From assembly GCA_016795105.1 (NCBI GenBank), contig JAEUIH010000016.1, positions 47,906 to 111,905 on the forward strand: a stretch of DNA of 64,000 nt. Direction: 5' to 3'. The translations under genes and the position numbers were made by a program. Below are positions 36,333 through 45,752 of this stretch, in pieces. The notes beneath the pieces were generated by a model. It did no database searches. It was not told where the DNA came from and was given only the letters and a program-made list of their open reading frames with translations. Origin of the DNA: Planctomyces sp. (GTDB taxonomy: Bacteria; Planctomycetota; Planctomycetia; Planctomycetales; Planctomycetaceae). Within the stretch, counting starts at the first letter, position 1, and the number at the start of each line of letters is the position of its first letter.

Positions 36333-36442
36333 TTTGGGAAATACGAGGGCAAGGCCCTGATTCAGGGTTCTAATTCGAAGAATGTATCTGAAACCTGGCA
36401 TCCATCTGCTAATTTCCTGTGTTGAGCCTCGTATTTCCCAAA
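36333..36442. repeat. 110-bp element with perfect 16-bp terminal inverted repeats
   Basis: TTTGGGAAATACGAGG at 36333-36348 and its exact reverse complement at 36427-36442, with a 78-bp interior that has no reading frame. It lies in the divergent promoter region between the DUF1549 gene and the membrane-protein gene. It has the form of a MITE, but no flanking target duplication was seen. Confidence 0.7.
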
Positions 36443-36486
36443 GTTCTGGTCGACAGCCACTTTGAAGTTCTTCTGAGGCACCACCT

Positions 36487-37833
36487 ATGCCGGACACTCT
36501 GATGATTCCAGAAACACCCGCAACTGTGTTGCTCAATCACCAAACTGCTCAACCAGAAGGTTCCGCGAATGTTGAACCCGACGCATTCCTTCCCCCCGAA
36601 ACAGCCGAGAAGTCTCTGCAAACAGCCGAACATCGTGCCAATTTGCTGGAGCGTGAGCAGAAAAAGAATGAACCCTCCGGCTTTGGCCCCGGAAAGTTCC
36701 CGGGGATCTGGCACCCAATTCGGGTCATTTTCTGGCTGATTCACGTCGCATTTGGAACAGCCGCAATTGTTGTAGTCCTGTCCATCGTCGCAGCAATTCC
36801 CGCACTCAATCTTCTGGTACTGGGTTATATGCTGGATGCTCAGAAGCGTGTGGCAATGTCCGGCAGACTTCGGGATGGTTTCCCGCTACTTCAGCTCGCA
36901 CCACGACTCGGCGTCATCTGTTTCTTTACCATGCTGTTTTTGATTCCTGTGCAGCTGCTGAGTACTCACGCAAATGCAGCGTTAATTGTTCGGGCAGGCT
37001 CAGAGTCTTCATCTCAGGGTCTGATTCTCGTTCTGAGATCGGTTCAGGTCCTGACAGCCATCCACTTGATACTCGCCATCGGTCGAGGTGGTTCGGTGGG
37101 GTGCTTTCTGAGGCCGATCAAAAACGTACGATGGATTTTGGCTCAACTTGTGTCCGGAGAATACCCGCGAACGCTTGATCAATGGGCCGGAGAGACACTT
37201 ACGATTCTGCGTCCTGGCTATCATTTTATTCTGGGCCTGAAAGGTGTGTTTGGAGCGATCCTCTGGCTTTCGATTCCATCGGCCTTGCTGGTTGCTTACT
37301 CCGCTCCGGGAAGAACGTCTCCGATCTTCGGTGTTCTGTCATTCTTCGGAGCTCTGGTCATGATCCCCGTGGTTGCATGGCTGCCATCTCTACAGATTCA
37401 TCAGGCAGTGAGCGGTCGATTTGCTGCGATTTTTGAAGTCGGTGCCGCCCGAAAGATCATCCGACGAGCACCTCTGGCATGGATGTTTACAACGACACTC
37501 CTTTACGCAATGACACTGCCTCTCTACCTTGCGAAAGTTCGTCTCCCCCCCGCCGATGCGTTCCTGTTTCTGACACCCATTTTCGTTCTTCTCACATATC
37601 CAGCGCGGCTTGCCGTCGCATGGGCCTGGCACAGGGGCTCACTCCGCATGCAGTGGGCGATGTTCCCGGTTCGATTGGTATCACGAGTTGTCATGTTTGG
37701 CGTATTGGCGATCTATGTTGGGTTCCTGTTTGTAACTCCTACCATCAGCGAACTGGGCAAAGCTGCACCTCTGGAAAATCATGCATTCCTTAGCCCAATC
37801 CCGTACGGACAATGGAGCCGAGCCGCAAAGTAG
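36487..37833 (+). CDS. Polytopic membrane protein of unknown function
   Basis: 448 residues. A cytoplasmic N-terminal part of about 75 residues, rich in Pro, Glu and Ala, is followed by about seven or eight membrane segments (IRVIFWLIHVAFGTAAIVVVLSIVA; LGVICFFTMLFLIPVQLL; AILWLSIPSALLVAY; FGVLSFFGALVMIPVV; MFTTTLLYAMTLPLYL; FLFLTPIFVLLTYPARLAVAWAW; VMFGVLAIYVGFLFV). No transporter or enzyme motif is recognised. GAGG with a short spacer precedes the ATG. Similar planctomycete proteins are annotated only as conserved membrane proteins. Confidence 0.8.
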   Translation: MPDTLMIPETPATVLLNHQTAQPEGSANVEPDAFLPPETAEKSLQTAEHRANLLEREQKKNEPSGFGPGKFPGIWHPIRVIFWLIHVAFGTAAIVVVLSIVAAIPALNLLVLGYMLDAQKRVAMSGRLRDGFPLLQLAPRLGVICFFTMLFLIPVQLLSTHANAALIVRAGSESSSQGLILVLRSVQVLTAIHLILAIGRGGSVGCFLRPIKNVRWILAQLVSGEYPRTLDQWAGETLTILRPGYHFILGLKGVFGAILWLSIPSALLVAYSAPGRTSPIFGVLSFFGALVMIPVVAWLPSLQIHQAVSGRFAAIFEVGAARKIIRRAPLAWMFTTTLLYAMTLPLYLAKVRLPPADAFLFLTPIFVLLTYPARLAVAWAWHRGSLRMQWAMFPVRLVSRVVMFGVLAIYVGFLFVTPTISELGKAAPLENHAFLSPIPYGQWSRAAK

Positions 37834-37837
37834 ACCA

Positions 37838-38158
37838 CTAATATCTGGGAATGGCAGGATCAATCTGTTGCGACCACTGATCAATGCCACCGGCCATGCT
37901 GAGAACGTTTGAGAATCCCTGTTGACGCAGCCACATCGTGACTCGCAGACTTCGTCCGCCGTGATGACAATAGACGACAATCTCCTGATTCCGATGCGGC
38001 TCAAGCTCCCCAACACGGTCTCGCAGTTCGCTCATTGGAAGCAGCGTGGCTCCGTTAATCCTGCCAGCATTCCATTCCTGAGTCTCTCTGCAATCAAGAA
38101 GCAGAAAAGGTGCACCAGATGTCAATTTTGAGTGCACAGTAGCACAGTCGGTTTCCAT
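37838..38158 (-). CDS. Rhodanese-like sulfurtransferase domain protein
   Basis: 106 residues, a single rhodanese domain. Active-site loop VVYCHHGGRS, with the catalytic Cys, and the LLLDCRETQEWNAGRINGATLLP beginning are both intact. Transfers sulfur from a persulfide to a thiol acceptor, substrate unknown. The ATG at 38158 has GGGAG ten bases upstream; the open frame extends 120 codons further upstream but that part contains no family sequence and a different composition. Convergent with the membrane-protein gene (4 bp gap). Confidence 0.88.
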   Translation of the reverse strand: METDCATVHSKLTSGAPFLLLDCRETQEWNAGRINGATLLPMSELRDRVGELEPHRNQEIVVYCHHGGRSLRVTMWLRQQGFSNVLSMAGGIDQWSQQIDPAIPRY

Positions 38159-38483
38159 TCGGATGAAGCTCCCAATCAGCAGAAATGTCAAAAAATATCG
38201 GAACGTGAATGTAATGAACGAAAGCAGCTTCTTTCCCAAATGAATCAAAAGACCGTTACATCCGTTAAAAATAGCAGGAAACTGGAGAAAACGTAGCGTC
38301 TGCGAGGGCTTCAGGGGCAGGGTGGTTACCTCCCCTTTCTTCAATTCGGAAATTCGGGGCCAATTCGATGTATTTGGCCTGGAAAACAGTAAAATTAACG
38401 AAATGAACACGGGGGGAAGCCTGTAAACGCCCCCTGAAATGGGAGCGATTTGTACAAGTAACTGTTTATCAGGAATGATGACC
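38159..38483. other. Intergenic region between divergent rhodanese and lipoprotein genes
   Basis: A minus-strand frame crosses it but has no coding character; nothing else was recognised apart from the presumed promoters. Confidence 0.35.
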
Positions 38484-38744
38484 ATGAAGAAGCTGGGTTT
38501 GGTTCTGTTTGCGTGCATGCTGTGTGTTATTCAGGTTGGTTGTGGTGGCGAAGAGGCAGCTTCTTCCAACACCCCAATTCCAACTCCAGAGTCTATGACC
38601 GGTGCCGGTGCAGCTGGTGCTGCTCCTGCTGCTGAAGGTGCTGCTCCAGCCGCTGAAGGCGCTGCCCCAGCTGCTGAAGGCGCTGCCCCAGCCGCTGAAG
38701 GTGCTGCTCCAGCTGCCGAAGGCGCTGCTCCAGCAACTCCATAA
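38484..38744 (+). CDS. Small lipoprotein with GAAPAAE repeats
   Basis: 86 residues. Lipobox ending in Cys20 (MKKLGLVLFACMLCVIQVGC) and a mature part made mainly of six GAAPAAE repeats encoded by 21-bp tandem units (38616-38741). The ATG at 38484 has AGGA nine bases upstream; ATGs at 38475 and 38478 are too close. A strong terminator follows. A disordered Ala/Pro/Glu surface linker or spacer is likely; function unknown. Confidence 0.78.
   Translation: MKKLGLVLFACMLCVIQVGCGGEEAASSNTPIPTPESMTGAGAAGAAPAAEGAAPAAEGAAPAAEGAAPAAEGAAPAAEGAAPATP
38616..38741 (+). repeat. 21-bp tandem repeat, six in-frame units
   Basis: Units of GGTGCTGCTCCTGCTGCTGA type at 38616, 38637, 38658, 38679, 38700 and 38721. 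Third-base changes among units are synonymous, so the protein repeat is maintained. Confidence 0.9.
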
Positions 38745-38782
38745 TTGCCGTACGTTGTATCTATGTTGACTCTGTCAGCAGA

Positions 38783-38815
38783 AAGAGGACACCAGTTGGT
38801 GTCCTCTTTTTTTGT
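38783..38815 (+). terminator. Intrinsic terminator of the lipoprotein gene
   Basis: Stem AAGAGGACACC/GGTGTCCTCTT with loop AGTT and a run of seven T. Confidence 0.93.
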
Positions 38816-38902
38816 TGGCTGTTCTGTAGACTGGCTCAAAGAGATGTCATCGATCATGATTTGTCGGGGATTCGAATTGAGAGGGGAACGTGTTGCGTTC
38901 GG

Positions 38903-39009
38903 GCGGACGGCAGACGGAGTCTGCCTGCTACTGTAGCAGGCACATTCCATGTGCCGTCCGCCGCACTCCCTGGTGCGCGGGCGGACGGCAGACGGAGTCT
39001 GCCTGCTAC
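38903..39009. repeat. Branched palindromic element (family A), half plus full copy
   Basis: A right-hand half (38903-38931) precedes a full copy (38933-39009): GTAGCAG...CTGCTAC ends, side hairpins GGCACAT-TCC-ATGTGCC and GGCAGAC-GGA-GTCTGCC, central stem CGCAC/GTGCG. It ends 48 bp before the LarA-like gene. Confidence 0.9.
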
Positions 39010-39057
39010 TTTGGTATCGCTATGAATTCGAGAGAAGAAGAGAGGTCTGCGGTTTAA

Positions 39058-40308
39058 ATGGAAATTCCAACGCCTATGAACGCAGAAGCCATGCAGAATT
39101 GGCTTCATCAAAACCTTCCGGTTGATGAATATCGTGGTCGTCGAGTCCTGCTGATTGTTCCTGACAATACTCGAACGGCCCCCCTGACGACCCTGTTCCC
39201 TGCGGTCCGCAATATGCTCTCGCCTGTTGCGAAAAGTCTGGATGTTCTGGTAGCTCTTGGTACTCATCCCCCAATGCCGGAACACAAGATTCGGCAAATG
39301 CTCGGGATCAGCGAACAGGATCCTCTAAGAGATGTGAGGCTGTTCAACCATGAATGGGACAATCCTTCAGCTCTGGCCACGATCGGAACGCTCACAGAGT
39401 CCGAAACCAGAGAAATCTCTGATGGTGTCCTGTCGATGGAAGTCCCTGTTCAGATCAATCGACGAATCCTGGACTATGACATCGCATTAATCATTGGCCC
39501 CGTGTTCCCTCATGAAGTCGTTGGGTTCAGTGGGGGGAACAAGTACTTCTTTCCGGGAATCTCAGGTCCGGAACTTTTGAATTTCTTTCATTGGCTTGGG
39601 GCCTTGATCACCAATGTCGGGATCATCGGAATTCAGGACACAGCAGTTCGCAGAGTGGTGGACCGAGCGGCGAAATTGATTCAGGCTGAACGCCGCTGTC
39701 TTGCATTCGTCGTTGCCACAGATGCATCTCCCTATGGCATGTTCTACGGAACTCCGGAGCAGGCATGGCGTCAGGCATCTGAGCTGTCGGGCAAAGTTCA
39801 CATTAAGCGTAAACAGAAGCCGTACCGACAGGTTCTGAGTTGTGCACCACCGATGTACGATGAATTGTGGGTTGCAGGCAAGTGTATGTATAAGCTTGAG
39901 CCAGTTGTTGCTGACGGAGGTGAACTGATCATCTACGCGCCGCATATGAAAGAGATTTCGGTCACACATGGTCACAATATCGAACGCATCGGTTACCACG
40001 TCCGGGATTACTTCACAAAGCAATGGGATCGTTTTCGTGATCTGCCATGGGGAGTACTGGCGCATTCCACACACGTTCGAGGGACCGGGCGTTTCGAGAA
40101 TGGTATTGAATATCCTCGAGTCCAGGTAACGGTTGCTTCGCAGATACCGGAAGACGTCTGCCATAGAATCAATCTCGGCTACCGTGATCCCGCAACGATC
40201 GACGTCGAATCGTTTGCCGACCGTGAAGACGAGGACATCCTTCTGGTGCGCAAAGCAGGCGAACATCTTTACCGACTGGAAGACGGCGTGAGTACTCAAA
40301 TGCCATGA
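39058..40308 (+). CDS. LarA-like (nickel-dependent lactate racemase family) protein
   Basis: 416 residues. N-terminal LarA/DUF2088 domain: PDNTR at 35-39 (LarA equivalent DATR), GTH at 68-70, PHEVVGFSGGNK with His152 and Lys162, and FFHW with His178. In LarA the pincer nickel cofactor is held by Lys184 and His200, and the spacing His174-Lys184-His200 (10 and 16) equals His152-Lys162-His178 here, so the cofactor residues are conserved. The C-terminal half is more divergent. Members racemise or epimerise 2-hydroxy acids; this substrate is unknown. No larB, larC or larE is in the window. It overlaps the carbamoyltransferase gene by four bases. Confidence 0.9.
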   Translation: MEIPTPMNAEAMQNWLHQNLPVDEYRGRRVLLIVPDNTRTAPLTTLFPAVRNMLSPVAKSLDVLVALGTHPPMPEHKIRQMLGISEQDPLRDVRLFNHEWDNPSALATIGTLTESETREISDGVLSMEVPVQINRRILDYDIALIIGPVFPHEVVGFSGGNKYFFPGISGPELLNFFHWLGALITNVGIIGIQDTAVRRVVDRAAKLIQAERRCLAFVVATDASPYGMFYGTPEQAWRQASELSGKVHIKRKQKPYRQVLSCAPPMYDELWVAGKCMYKLEPVVADGGELIIYAPHMKEISVTHGHNIERIGYHVRDYFTKQWDRFRDLPWGVLAHSTHVRGTGRFENGIEYPRVQVTVASQIPEDVCHRINLGYRDPATIDVESFADREDEDILLVRKAGEHLYRLEDGVSTQMP

Positions 40309-42161
40309 CAGCAATTCTGGGCGTTTCGGCATGGTATCACGATTCCGCCGCCGCTCTCCTGATCAATGGGCGCCCTGTAGCAGCCGCACAGGAGGAGCGT
40401 TTCAGTCGTGTTCGTCACGATCCTGGATTTCCGATCCATGCAATCGAGTACTGCCTTTCAGAGGGAGGGATTTCGCCGGCAGACCTCGATTTTGCCGGCT
40501 TCTACGAGAAACCCGTCAGACATTTCGATCGATTGAATGAGTCGTGGCTGGCGGGAGTCCCATTTGGATATCCGGCATTTCGACTCGCTCTGCCACAGTG
40601 GTTGAGACGCAAACTCAAGACGCCCGCTTACCTGAACTCATCATTAAACGAACAGTTTGGCGGCCGATCTGTTTTTATCGATCACCATGAGTCTCATGCG
40701 GCAAGCGCATTCTTTGCGTCGCCATTTGAGGAAGCGGCAATCCTGACAATCGATGGCGTCGGGGAATGGACAACAACCTCCGTGGGAATCGGCCAAGGCA
40801 ACCGAATCACCCGCATCAATGAACTGCGGTTTCCGCATTCACTCGGCTTATTGTATTCCGCCTTTGCGGAGTACCTTGGGTTTCGAGTCAATAGTGGTGA
40901 ATACAAAGTGATGGGACTCGCTCCATACGGGAGCCCTGTCTTCGCTGAAAAAATCCGTACTCATCTGATCGATCTCAGGGATGATGGTTCGTTTCGTCTG
41001 GATCAGACGTATTTCCGGTACATCTCAGGACTCCGGATGACCGGCAGCAGGTTTCACTGTCTGTTTGGTGGTCCGCCACGGAAACCCGAATCTGAAATCA
41101 CTCAATATCACAAAGACATCGCCGCTTCGATCCAGCTGGTCACAGAAGAAGTCATCCTGAACGTGGCAAGCTATGCACGCCGGGTGACAAATCAAAAAAA
41201 TCTGGTACTTGCAGGAGGTGTGGCGCTGAACTGCGTTGCGAATGGGAGGCTGCAGCGAACGTCACCCACAGGTCCACTCTGGATCCAGCCCGCGGCAGGA
41301 GATGCCGGGGGAGCACTTGGAACTGCGTTGTTTATCTACCACCAACTCCTCGAACATCCTCGCCAGATATCTTCAGAACAGGCCTCAGGAGAACCCGTCA
41401 ACGACCAAATGTCGTTCGCACGACTCGGCCCGCAATTCAGTGATGACGACATTCGAAGTCTGCTCCATCGGAAGAAGGCTCGATCGACGGAGTACGCGGA
41501 TGATTTATCGCTGTGCCACGCAACGGCAGAACTGCTCGCCAGCCAAAATGTGGTTGGCTGGTTTCAGGGAAGAATGGAATATGGTCCGAGGGCACTCGGC
41601 GGTCGAAGTATCCTCGCCGATCCTCGAAATCCCTCCATGCAGACTCATCTCAATCGATCCATCAAAATGCGGGAAACGTTTCGCCCGTTTGCTCCCGCCA
41701 TACTTCATTCCGAAGCACATAAGTGGTTTGAAATCCCATGCGATGAACACTCGCCTTATATGTTGTCAACCGCGTTTCTGAGGAAGGATCTGCCCTCGTC
41801 GTTTCAGTGGAATGATGAAATGCCCGCATGGAGAGATTCGATTTCACTGTCTCCGTTCCCGGCCGTCACACACGTCGATGGATCGGCTCGACTCCAAACC
41901 GTCAGCGAACAACAGGATCCTCGATTCCAAATGCTCCTTGCTGTATTCCATCAACGGACTCGATGTCCCGCTCTCGTGAATACAAGCTTCAATGTTCGAG
42001 GTGAGCCAATCGTCTGTACACCAGACGATGCATGGAACTGCTTTTGTCGCTCCGAACTGGATGCGCTGGTCATGGGGAAGTTTCTGATTCTCAGAAGCGA
42101 ACAATCTGCCGATTTTGCTGACGAAGTCCGCAGCAGCGGCAGCTCATTTCCAACAGACTGA
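40305..42161 (+). CDS. Carbamoyltransferase (NodU/TobZ family)
   Basis: 618 residues. Start GVSAWYHDSAAAL, then IDHHESHAASAFF with metal-binding His127, His128 and His131, GGVALNCVANG (about 302) and YGPRALGGRSILADPR (about 425) in the C-terminal domain; all are standard for the family. It uses carbamoyl phosphate and ATP to O-carbamoylate a sugar or antibiotic hydroxyl through a carbamoyladenylate. The ATG overlaps the LarA-like stop (ATGA). A chemical link between the two, for example carbamoylation of a hydroxy acid, is inference. No glycosyltransferase or aminotransferase cluster surrounds it. Confidence 0.93.
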   Translation: MTAILGVSAWYHDSAAALLINGRPVAAAQEERFSRVRHDPGFPIHAIEYCLSEGGISPADLDFAGFYEKPVRHFDRLNESWLAGVPFGYPAFRLALPQWLRRKLKTPAYLNSSLNEQFGGRSVFIDHHESHAASAFFASPFEEAAILTIDGVGEWTTTSVGIGQGNRITRINELRFPHSLGLLYSAFAEYLGFRVNSGEYKVMGLAPYGSPVFAEKIRTHLIDLRDDGSFRLDQTYFRYISGLRMTGSRFHCLFGGPPRKPESEITQYHKDIAASIQLVTEEVILNVASYARRVTNQKNLVLAGGVALNCVANGRLQRTSPTGPLWIQPAAGDAGGALGTALFIYHQLLEHPRQISSEQASGEPVNDQMSFARLGPQFSDDDIRSLLHRKKARSTEYADDLSLCHATAELLASQNVVGWFQGRMEYGPRALGGRSILADPRNPSMQTHLNRSIKMRETFRPFAPAILHSEAHKWFEIPCDEHSPYMLSTAFLRKDLPSSFQWNDEMPAWRDSISLSPFPAVTHVDGSARLQTVSEQQDPRFQMLLAVFHQRTRCPALVNTSFNVRGEPIVCTPDDAWNCFCRSELDALVMGKFLILRSEQSADFADEVRSSGSSFPTD

Positions 42162-42236
42162 ATCACTCACTCGTTGAATCAGGCGCAGATGAATCAGGCG
42201 CAGATGAACCAGCTCGCGACGACTCGGGAGCAAACC

Positions 42237-42953
42237 TCAGCCTGCCACCAGCTGTTTCATCTCGCGCACAGCGCGTTCAAAACCCACAAGAATTGCATGC
42301 GAGACAATCGAATGTCCGATGTTCAGTTCATGGACTCCATGAATCTCTGCAATCCTGCGGACATTGCGGTAGGTGAGCCCGTGTCCCATATTCAGAATCA
42401 ACCCCTGAGCAACAGCAAACTGGCCGGCCTCAACCAGCTTATCGTATTCACTGTCAGCTTCAGCAGCCGTCTTTGCGTCCGCATATCCACCGGTATGAAG
42501 CTCAACGGCAGCAACACCCAGTTGAGCTGCGAGTTCAACCTGAGTGACATCAGGGTCGATAAACAGACTGACAGCAATTCCGTGTTCATGAAGTCGGGCT
42601 ACACACTGTTCCACGCGACTCCGCTGAGCACGAACATCGAGGCCGCCCTCTGTTGTGACCTCCTCACGCTTCTCCGGAACCAGAGTCGCCTGATCCGGAC
42701 GGATTCCGACAGCAAATGCCGTAATCTCCTCGGAGACAGCCATCTCGAGATTCAGCTTGACTCGAATCGTCTCTCTCAGAAGACGAACATCACGATCCTG
42801 AATGTGCCGTCGATCTTCACGCAGATGAACGGTGATCCCATCCGCTCCACCAATCTCTGCCAGCACCGCTGCGTGAACCGGATCCGGCTCAATCGTACGG
42901 CGAGCCTGACGAACTGTTGCGACATGATCGATATTGACACCCAGCAGCGCCAT
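42237..42953 (-). CDS. pdxJ: Pyridoxine 5'-phosphate synthase
   Basis: 238 residues. Opening [15 protein letters not shown], the [22 protein letters not shown] block, the NLEMAVSEE segment and the LHTGGYADA near the end carry the PdxJ active-site residues (His, Glu, His, Asp). It condenses 1-deoxy-D-xylulose 5-phosphate with 3-amino-2-oxopropyl phosphate in vitamin B6 synthesis. The ATG at 42953 begins the conserved [10 protein letters not shown]; a GTG seven codons upstream is less likely. Convergent with the carbamoyltransferase across 75 bp that contain a short tandem repeat (GAATCAGGCGCAGAT twice, 42176-42205). Confidence 0.95.
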   Translation of the reverse strand: MALLGVNIDHVATVRQARRTIEPDPVHAAVLAEIGGADGITVHLREDRRHIQDRDVRLLRETIRVKLNLEMAVSEEITAFAVGIRPDQATLVPEKREEVTTEGGLDVRAQRSRVEQCVARLHEHGIAVSLFIDPDVTQVELAAQLGVAAVELHTGGYADAKTAAEADSEYDKLVEAGQFAVAQGLILNMGHGLTYRNVRRIAEIHGVHELNIGHSIVSHAILVGFERAVREMKQLVAG

Positions 42954-42995
42954 GACGTTCTTTGCCTTTTCCACACAAATCCAGAGTGATGAAAC

Positions 42996-45752
42996 TCAAA
43001 TGACTTGCGAAGTGTAGGCGGATTCCTGAACTTCGGCCATGATGGGGACCATCTGAACTCCACTCTCACTGGTGATCATGCTGTACAATCGATCAATTTC
43101 TCGTTCAGTAGTTGAGGTTTCTGTCTGTGTTGGCGTTGCCTGAGCATGAGATACCTGCGCTGGCGTTGCGTGAATCCGTGAGCCTGAATTGCGATTACCT
43201 TCATCCTGCTGGTCGTCACAATGTTCTTCCAGCCATGCCGTCAGGACATCATCGACCACCGATTCTGATGCGATCGTAAAGTCGACCGGGGCACTCCACG
43301 GGCTCTTTTCGTTGGTATTGCTGACCGCACGTACCCATGCCCGATATGTGCCGGCGGGAAGTGCTGTTGTGGTACTGAACGAATTCAAGAGGATTCCAGA
43401 CTGATTGATGATCTTCGACGTGGATACGTCAATGCGATCGACTTGTAAATCGTATGAAATTGCGACGGTTACCTGTGTCCATACGAATGTTGGCGTACTG
43501 CTTGACGCAGTCCCGGAGGGGCTCAACAAATCCGGGCGTCCCCCAACGTAGAAATTCACTGGATCTGAAGTCTGGCTGACAAAACCAGTCGCTGATCGGG
43601 CAATAACCCACCAGCGGTATGGGCCATCAGGCAGGTCTTCATCAGGAGCAAAGGTGCGGCCACTCAACCCGGATTCACTGTAAACATTAACGCCAGTATT
43701 TCGATTTCTCAGCACAAAGTCATACGTCACCGCTCCTGCAACAAGACTCCAGGAAAAGGTCGGCCGACGATTAAATGTCGAAAACAACGGAGACTCAGGA
43801 GTCGGTGCAGCAACCACTGAAAAATCCACCGAAGATGACCAATTGCCCGCGAGTCCAGATGCATCAATCGCCCGCATCCAGACTCGATACTGTCCAATCG
43901 GAAGATTGCTGGGCGAAGTCCACGACGTGCCAGTTACGGCTGAGTTGCGGATGAACTGTTCCTGACCTGTTGTACGATTGTCGATCCAGATGTCATAGCG
44001 AACTGCGCCTGCAATCGCCGTCCAGGAAATGGTCGGCGTCGGCGTGACCTGATTGAACGACATCGGCGAAATCACAACCGCAGTAGCAATTCGGAAGGAA
44101 TACTGAGCTGACCATGTGGATTTACTGCCATCCGCAAACACTGAACGAACCCAGACGTTAAATCGCCCAATACCCAGATCGATTGATGGGGTATAATTTG
44201 AGGACGTCGAATCTGCTTTCAGGAACGGATTGACTCCCGTACTCTGATTTCCAATCCAGACTTCATACGAGACTGCTCCGGCACGAGGCGACCAGCTGAT
44301 CGTGGGGCGCTGGCTGATTGTCACGGCCGCAGGTGCACTGATCACAGGCGCCTGATTATCGAACGCGGACCAGAGCTCTCGACCCGTAGCAGCATTCGTC
44401 GCTGCAAAATAAAGGGTGCTGCCATTACTGACAAACTGAGCTGGTGATGAACTCGATACACCGACTGAGATATCTTCGATCAGTGAAGTCCCGGGAGATG
44501 TTCCGTCTGAGCTCCAGAGTTCGGCGCCTGTTGTACCGTCGTTACCACTGAAATAAAGAGTCCCGTTGTGGTTGTAAAGGCTTGTTACCTGGCCAGATCC
44601 CGCTCCAGGATTCACATCCCTGACCAGCGAAGTGCCCGCGCTGGTGCCATTGGATTTCCAGAGTTCCTCACCATGGACCCCGTCATTTGCAGTGAAATAC
44701 AATGTTCCGCCAATGTTGGTCAGCTGCGTCGGATTTGAACCAGTTGTTCCAGCAGCAATATCAGCGACAATCGTCGTCCCGGCGAATGTGCCATCTGAAG
44801 TCCACAACTCGGCTCCGGTTCCAGCCGTTGACGATCGAAAGAACACGTCACTGCCAACCACAGTCAATCCACTCGATGACGTCGCTCCAGTCAACGCAGA
44901 AACCATCTCTGTCCCGACATTCGTTCCGTCAGATTTCCAGAGTTCGTTCCCGGCAAAGAAGAGCAGGGTACCATTCGCATTCACCAGCTCGCGAGGCTGA
45001 GAACCAGTGGCTCCTGGCCGAATGTCTTTCACCAGCGTTGTATTGGCTGATGTGCCATCCGTCTTCCAGAGCTCGGACCCGTTTCCGTCGAGTGCCCTGA
45101 AATACAATGTCCCTCCAACGTTGGTCAGATAAGACGGATTCGAACTATAGCTGCCACTGTTGATGTCCTTCACCATCACCGTGCCGACAGATGTGCCATC
45201 GGACTTCCACAACTCATATCCATTCACTCCATCATTCGCTCTGAAGTATAGTGTGCCATTGACGTTGGTTAGATATCGAGGATCCGAACCTGTGCTCCCG
45301 ACGCGAATGTCCTTGACCAGTGTTGTACCCACAGATGTACCATCAGACTTCCAGAGTTCGAAGTCTGTCCCCGATGTGGATCTCGCTGTGAAGAAGAGAG
45401 TACCATTCACGTTTGTCAGAAATCGCGGATTCGAATGGCTGACTCCCGGAAAAATATCCTTGACCCGGACTGTTCCGGTTGTTGAGCCATCCGACTTCCA
45501 GAGCTCAGTCCCTCCTGCAGCATCTCCAGCGCTGAAAAAAATTGTACCGTTAACATTTACGGGCGACTGAGGACTGCTGGACGATGATCCCGCTGAAATA
45601 TCTCTCACCAGGGCCGCTTCAATCGTCAGGAGTTCACGTGACTCAAGAACTTCCGAGGAACACTGCTGACTGAACAATCGGTGTGCACGTCGTCGTTGGG
45701 CTGATGACTGACCTTGAAAACCTGATCGCAGTAGCTCTTGAAACCATCGCAT
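42996..45752 (-). CDS. Large exported protein with nine ELWxxDGT repeats and fibronectin-III-like domains
   Basis: 918 residues. The N-terminus has a planctomycete LEPRxLL-type sorting motif (LESRELL, 36-42). Residues about 45-470 consist of nine repeats of the ELWKSDGT form (units ending ELWKSDGS, ELWKTDGT, ELWTSDGT and so on), each about 45 residues and starting with a GTLYFRANDG-like strand; the ninth is degenerate (ELWSAFDN). Residues about 475-820 hold four fibronectin-III-like domains, recognisable by PTISWSxxAGAVxYEVWI and the WVRA turn. The C-terminus is polar. It is a surface or extracellular protein, probably structural or adhesive. Some ELW repeats are nearly identical, pointing to recent duplication. 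Confidence 0.88.
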   Translation of the reverse strand: MRWFQELLRSGFQGQSSAQRRRAHRLFSQQCSSEVLESRELLTIEAALVRDISAGSSSSSPQSPVNVNGTIFFSAGDAAGGTELWKSDGSTTGTVRVKDIFPGVSHSNPRFLTNVNGTLFFTARSTSGTDFELWKSDGTSVGTTLVKDIRVGSTGSDPRYLTNVNGTLYFRANDGVNGYELWKSDGTSVGTVMVKDINSGSYSSNPSYLTNVGGTLYFRALDGNGSELWKTDGTSANTTLVKDIRPGATGSQPRELVNANGTLLFFAGNELWKSDGTNVGTEMVSALTGATSSSGLTVVGSDVFFRSSTAGTGAELWTSDGTFAGTTIVADIAAGTTGSNPTQLTNIGGTLYFTANDGVHGEELWKSNGTSAGTSLVRDVNPGAGSGQVTSLYNHNGTLYFSGNDGTTGAELWSSDGTSPGTSLIEDISVGVSSSSPAQFVSNGSTLYFAATNAATGRELWSAFDNQAPVISAPAAVTISQRPTISWSPRAGAVSYEVWIGNQSTGVNPFLKADSTSSNYTPSIDLGIGRFNVWVRSVFADGSKSTWSAQYSFRIATAVVISPMSFNQVTPTPTISWTAIAGAVRYDIWIDNRTTGQEQFIRNSAVTGTSWTSPSNLPIGQYRVWMRAIDASGLAGNWSSSVDFSVVAAPTPESPLFSTFNRRPTFSWSLVAGAVTYDFVLRNRNTGVNVYSESGLSGRTFAPDEDLPDGPYRWWVIARSATGFVSQTSDPVNFYVGGRPDLLSPSGTASSSTPTFVWTQVTVAISYDLQVDRIDVSTSKIINQSGILLNSFSTTTALPAGTYRAWVRAVSNTNEKSPWSAPVDFTIASESVVDDVLTAWLEEHCDDQQDEGNRNSGSRIHATPAQVSHAQATPTQTETSTTEREIDRLYSMITSESGVQMVPIMAEVQESAYTSQVI

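Noticed and set aside
38159..38518. 120-residue N-terminal extension of the rhodanese
   Set aside because: Only the last 106 codons carry rhodanese sequence; the extension has a different composition and the internal ATG has GGGAG upstream.
42174..42989. Plus-strand protein of 271 aa
   Set aside because: Antisense to pdxJ; the minus strand gives a full PdxJ, and the plus frame has no family motif or ribosome-binding site.
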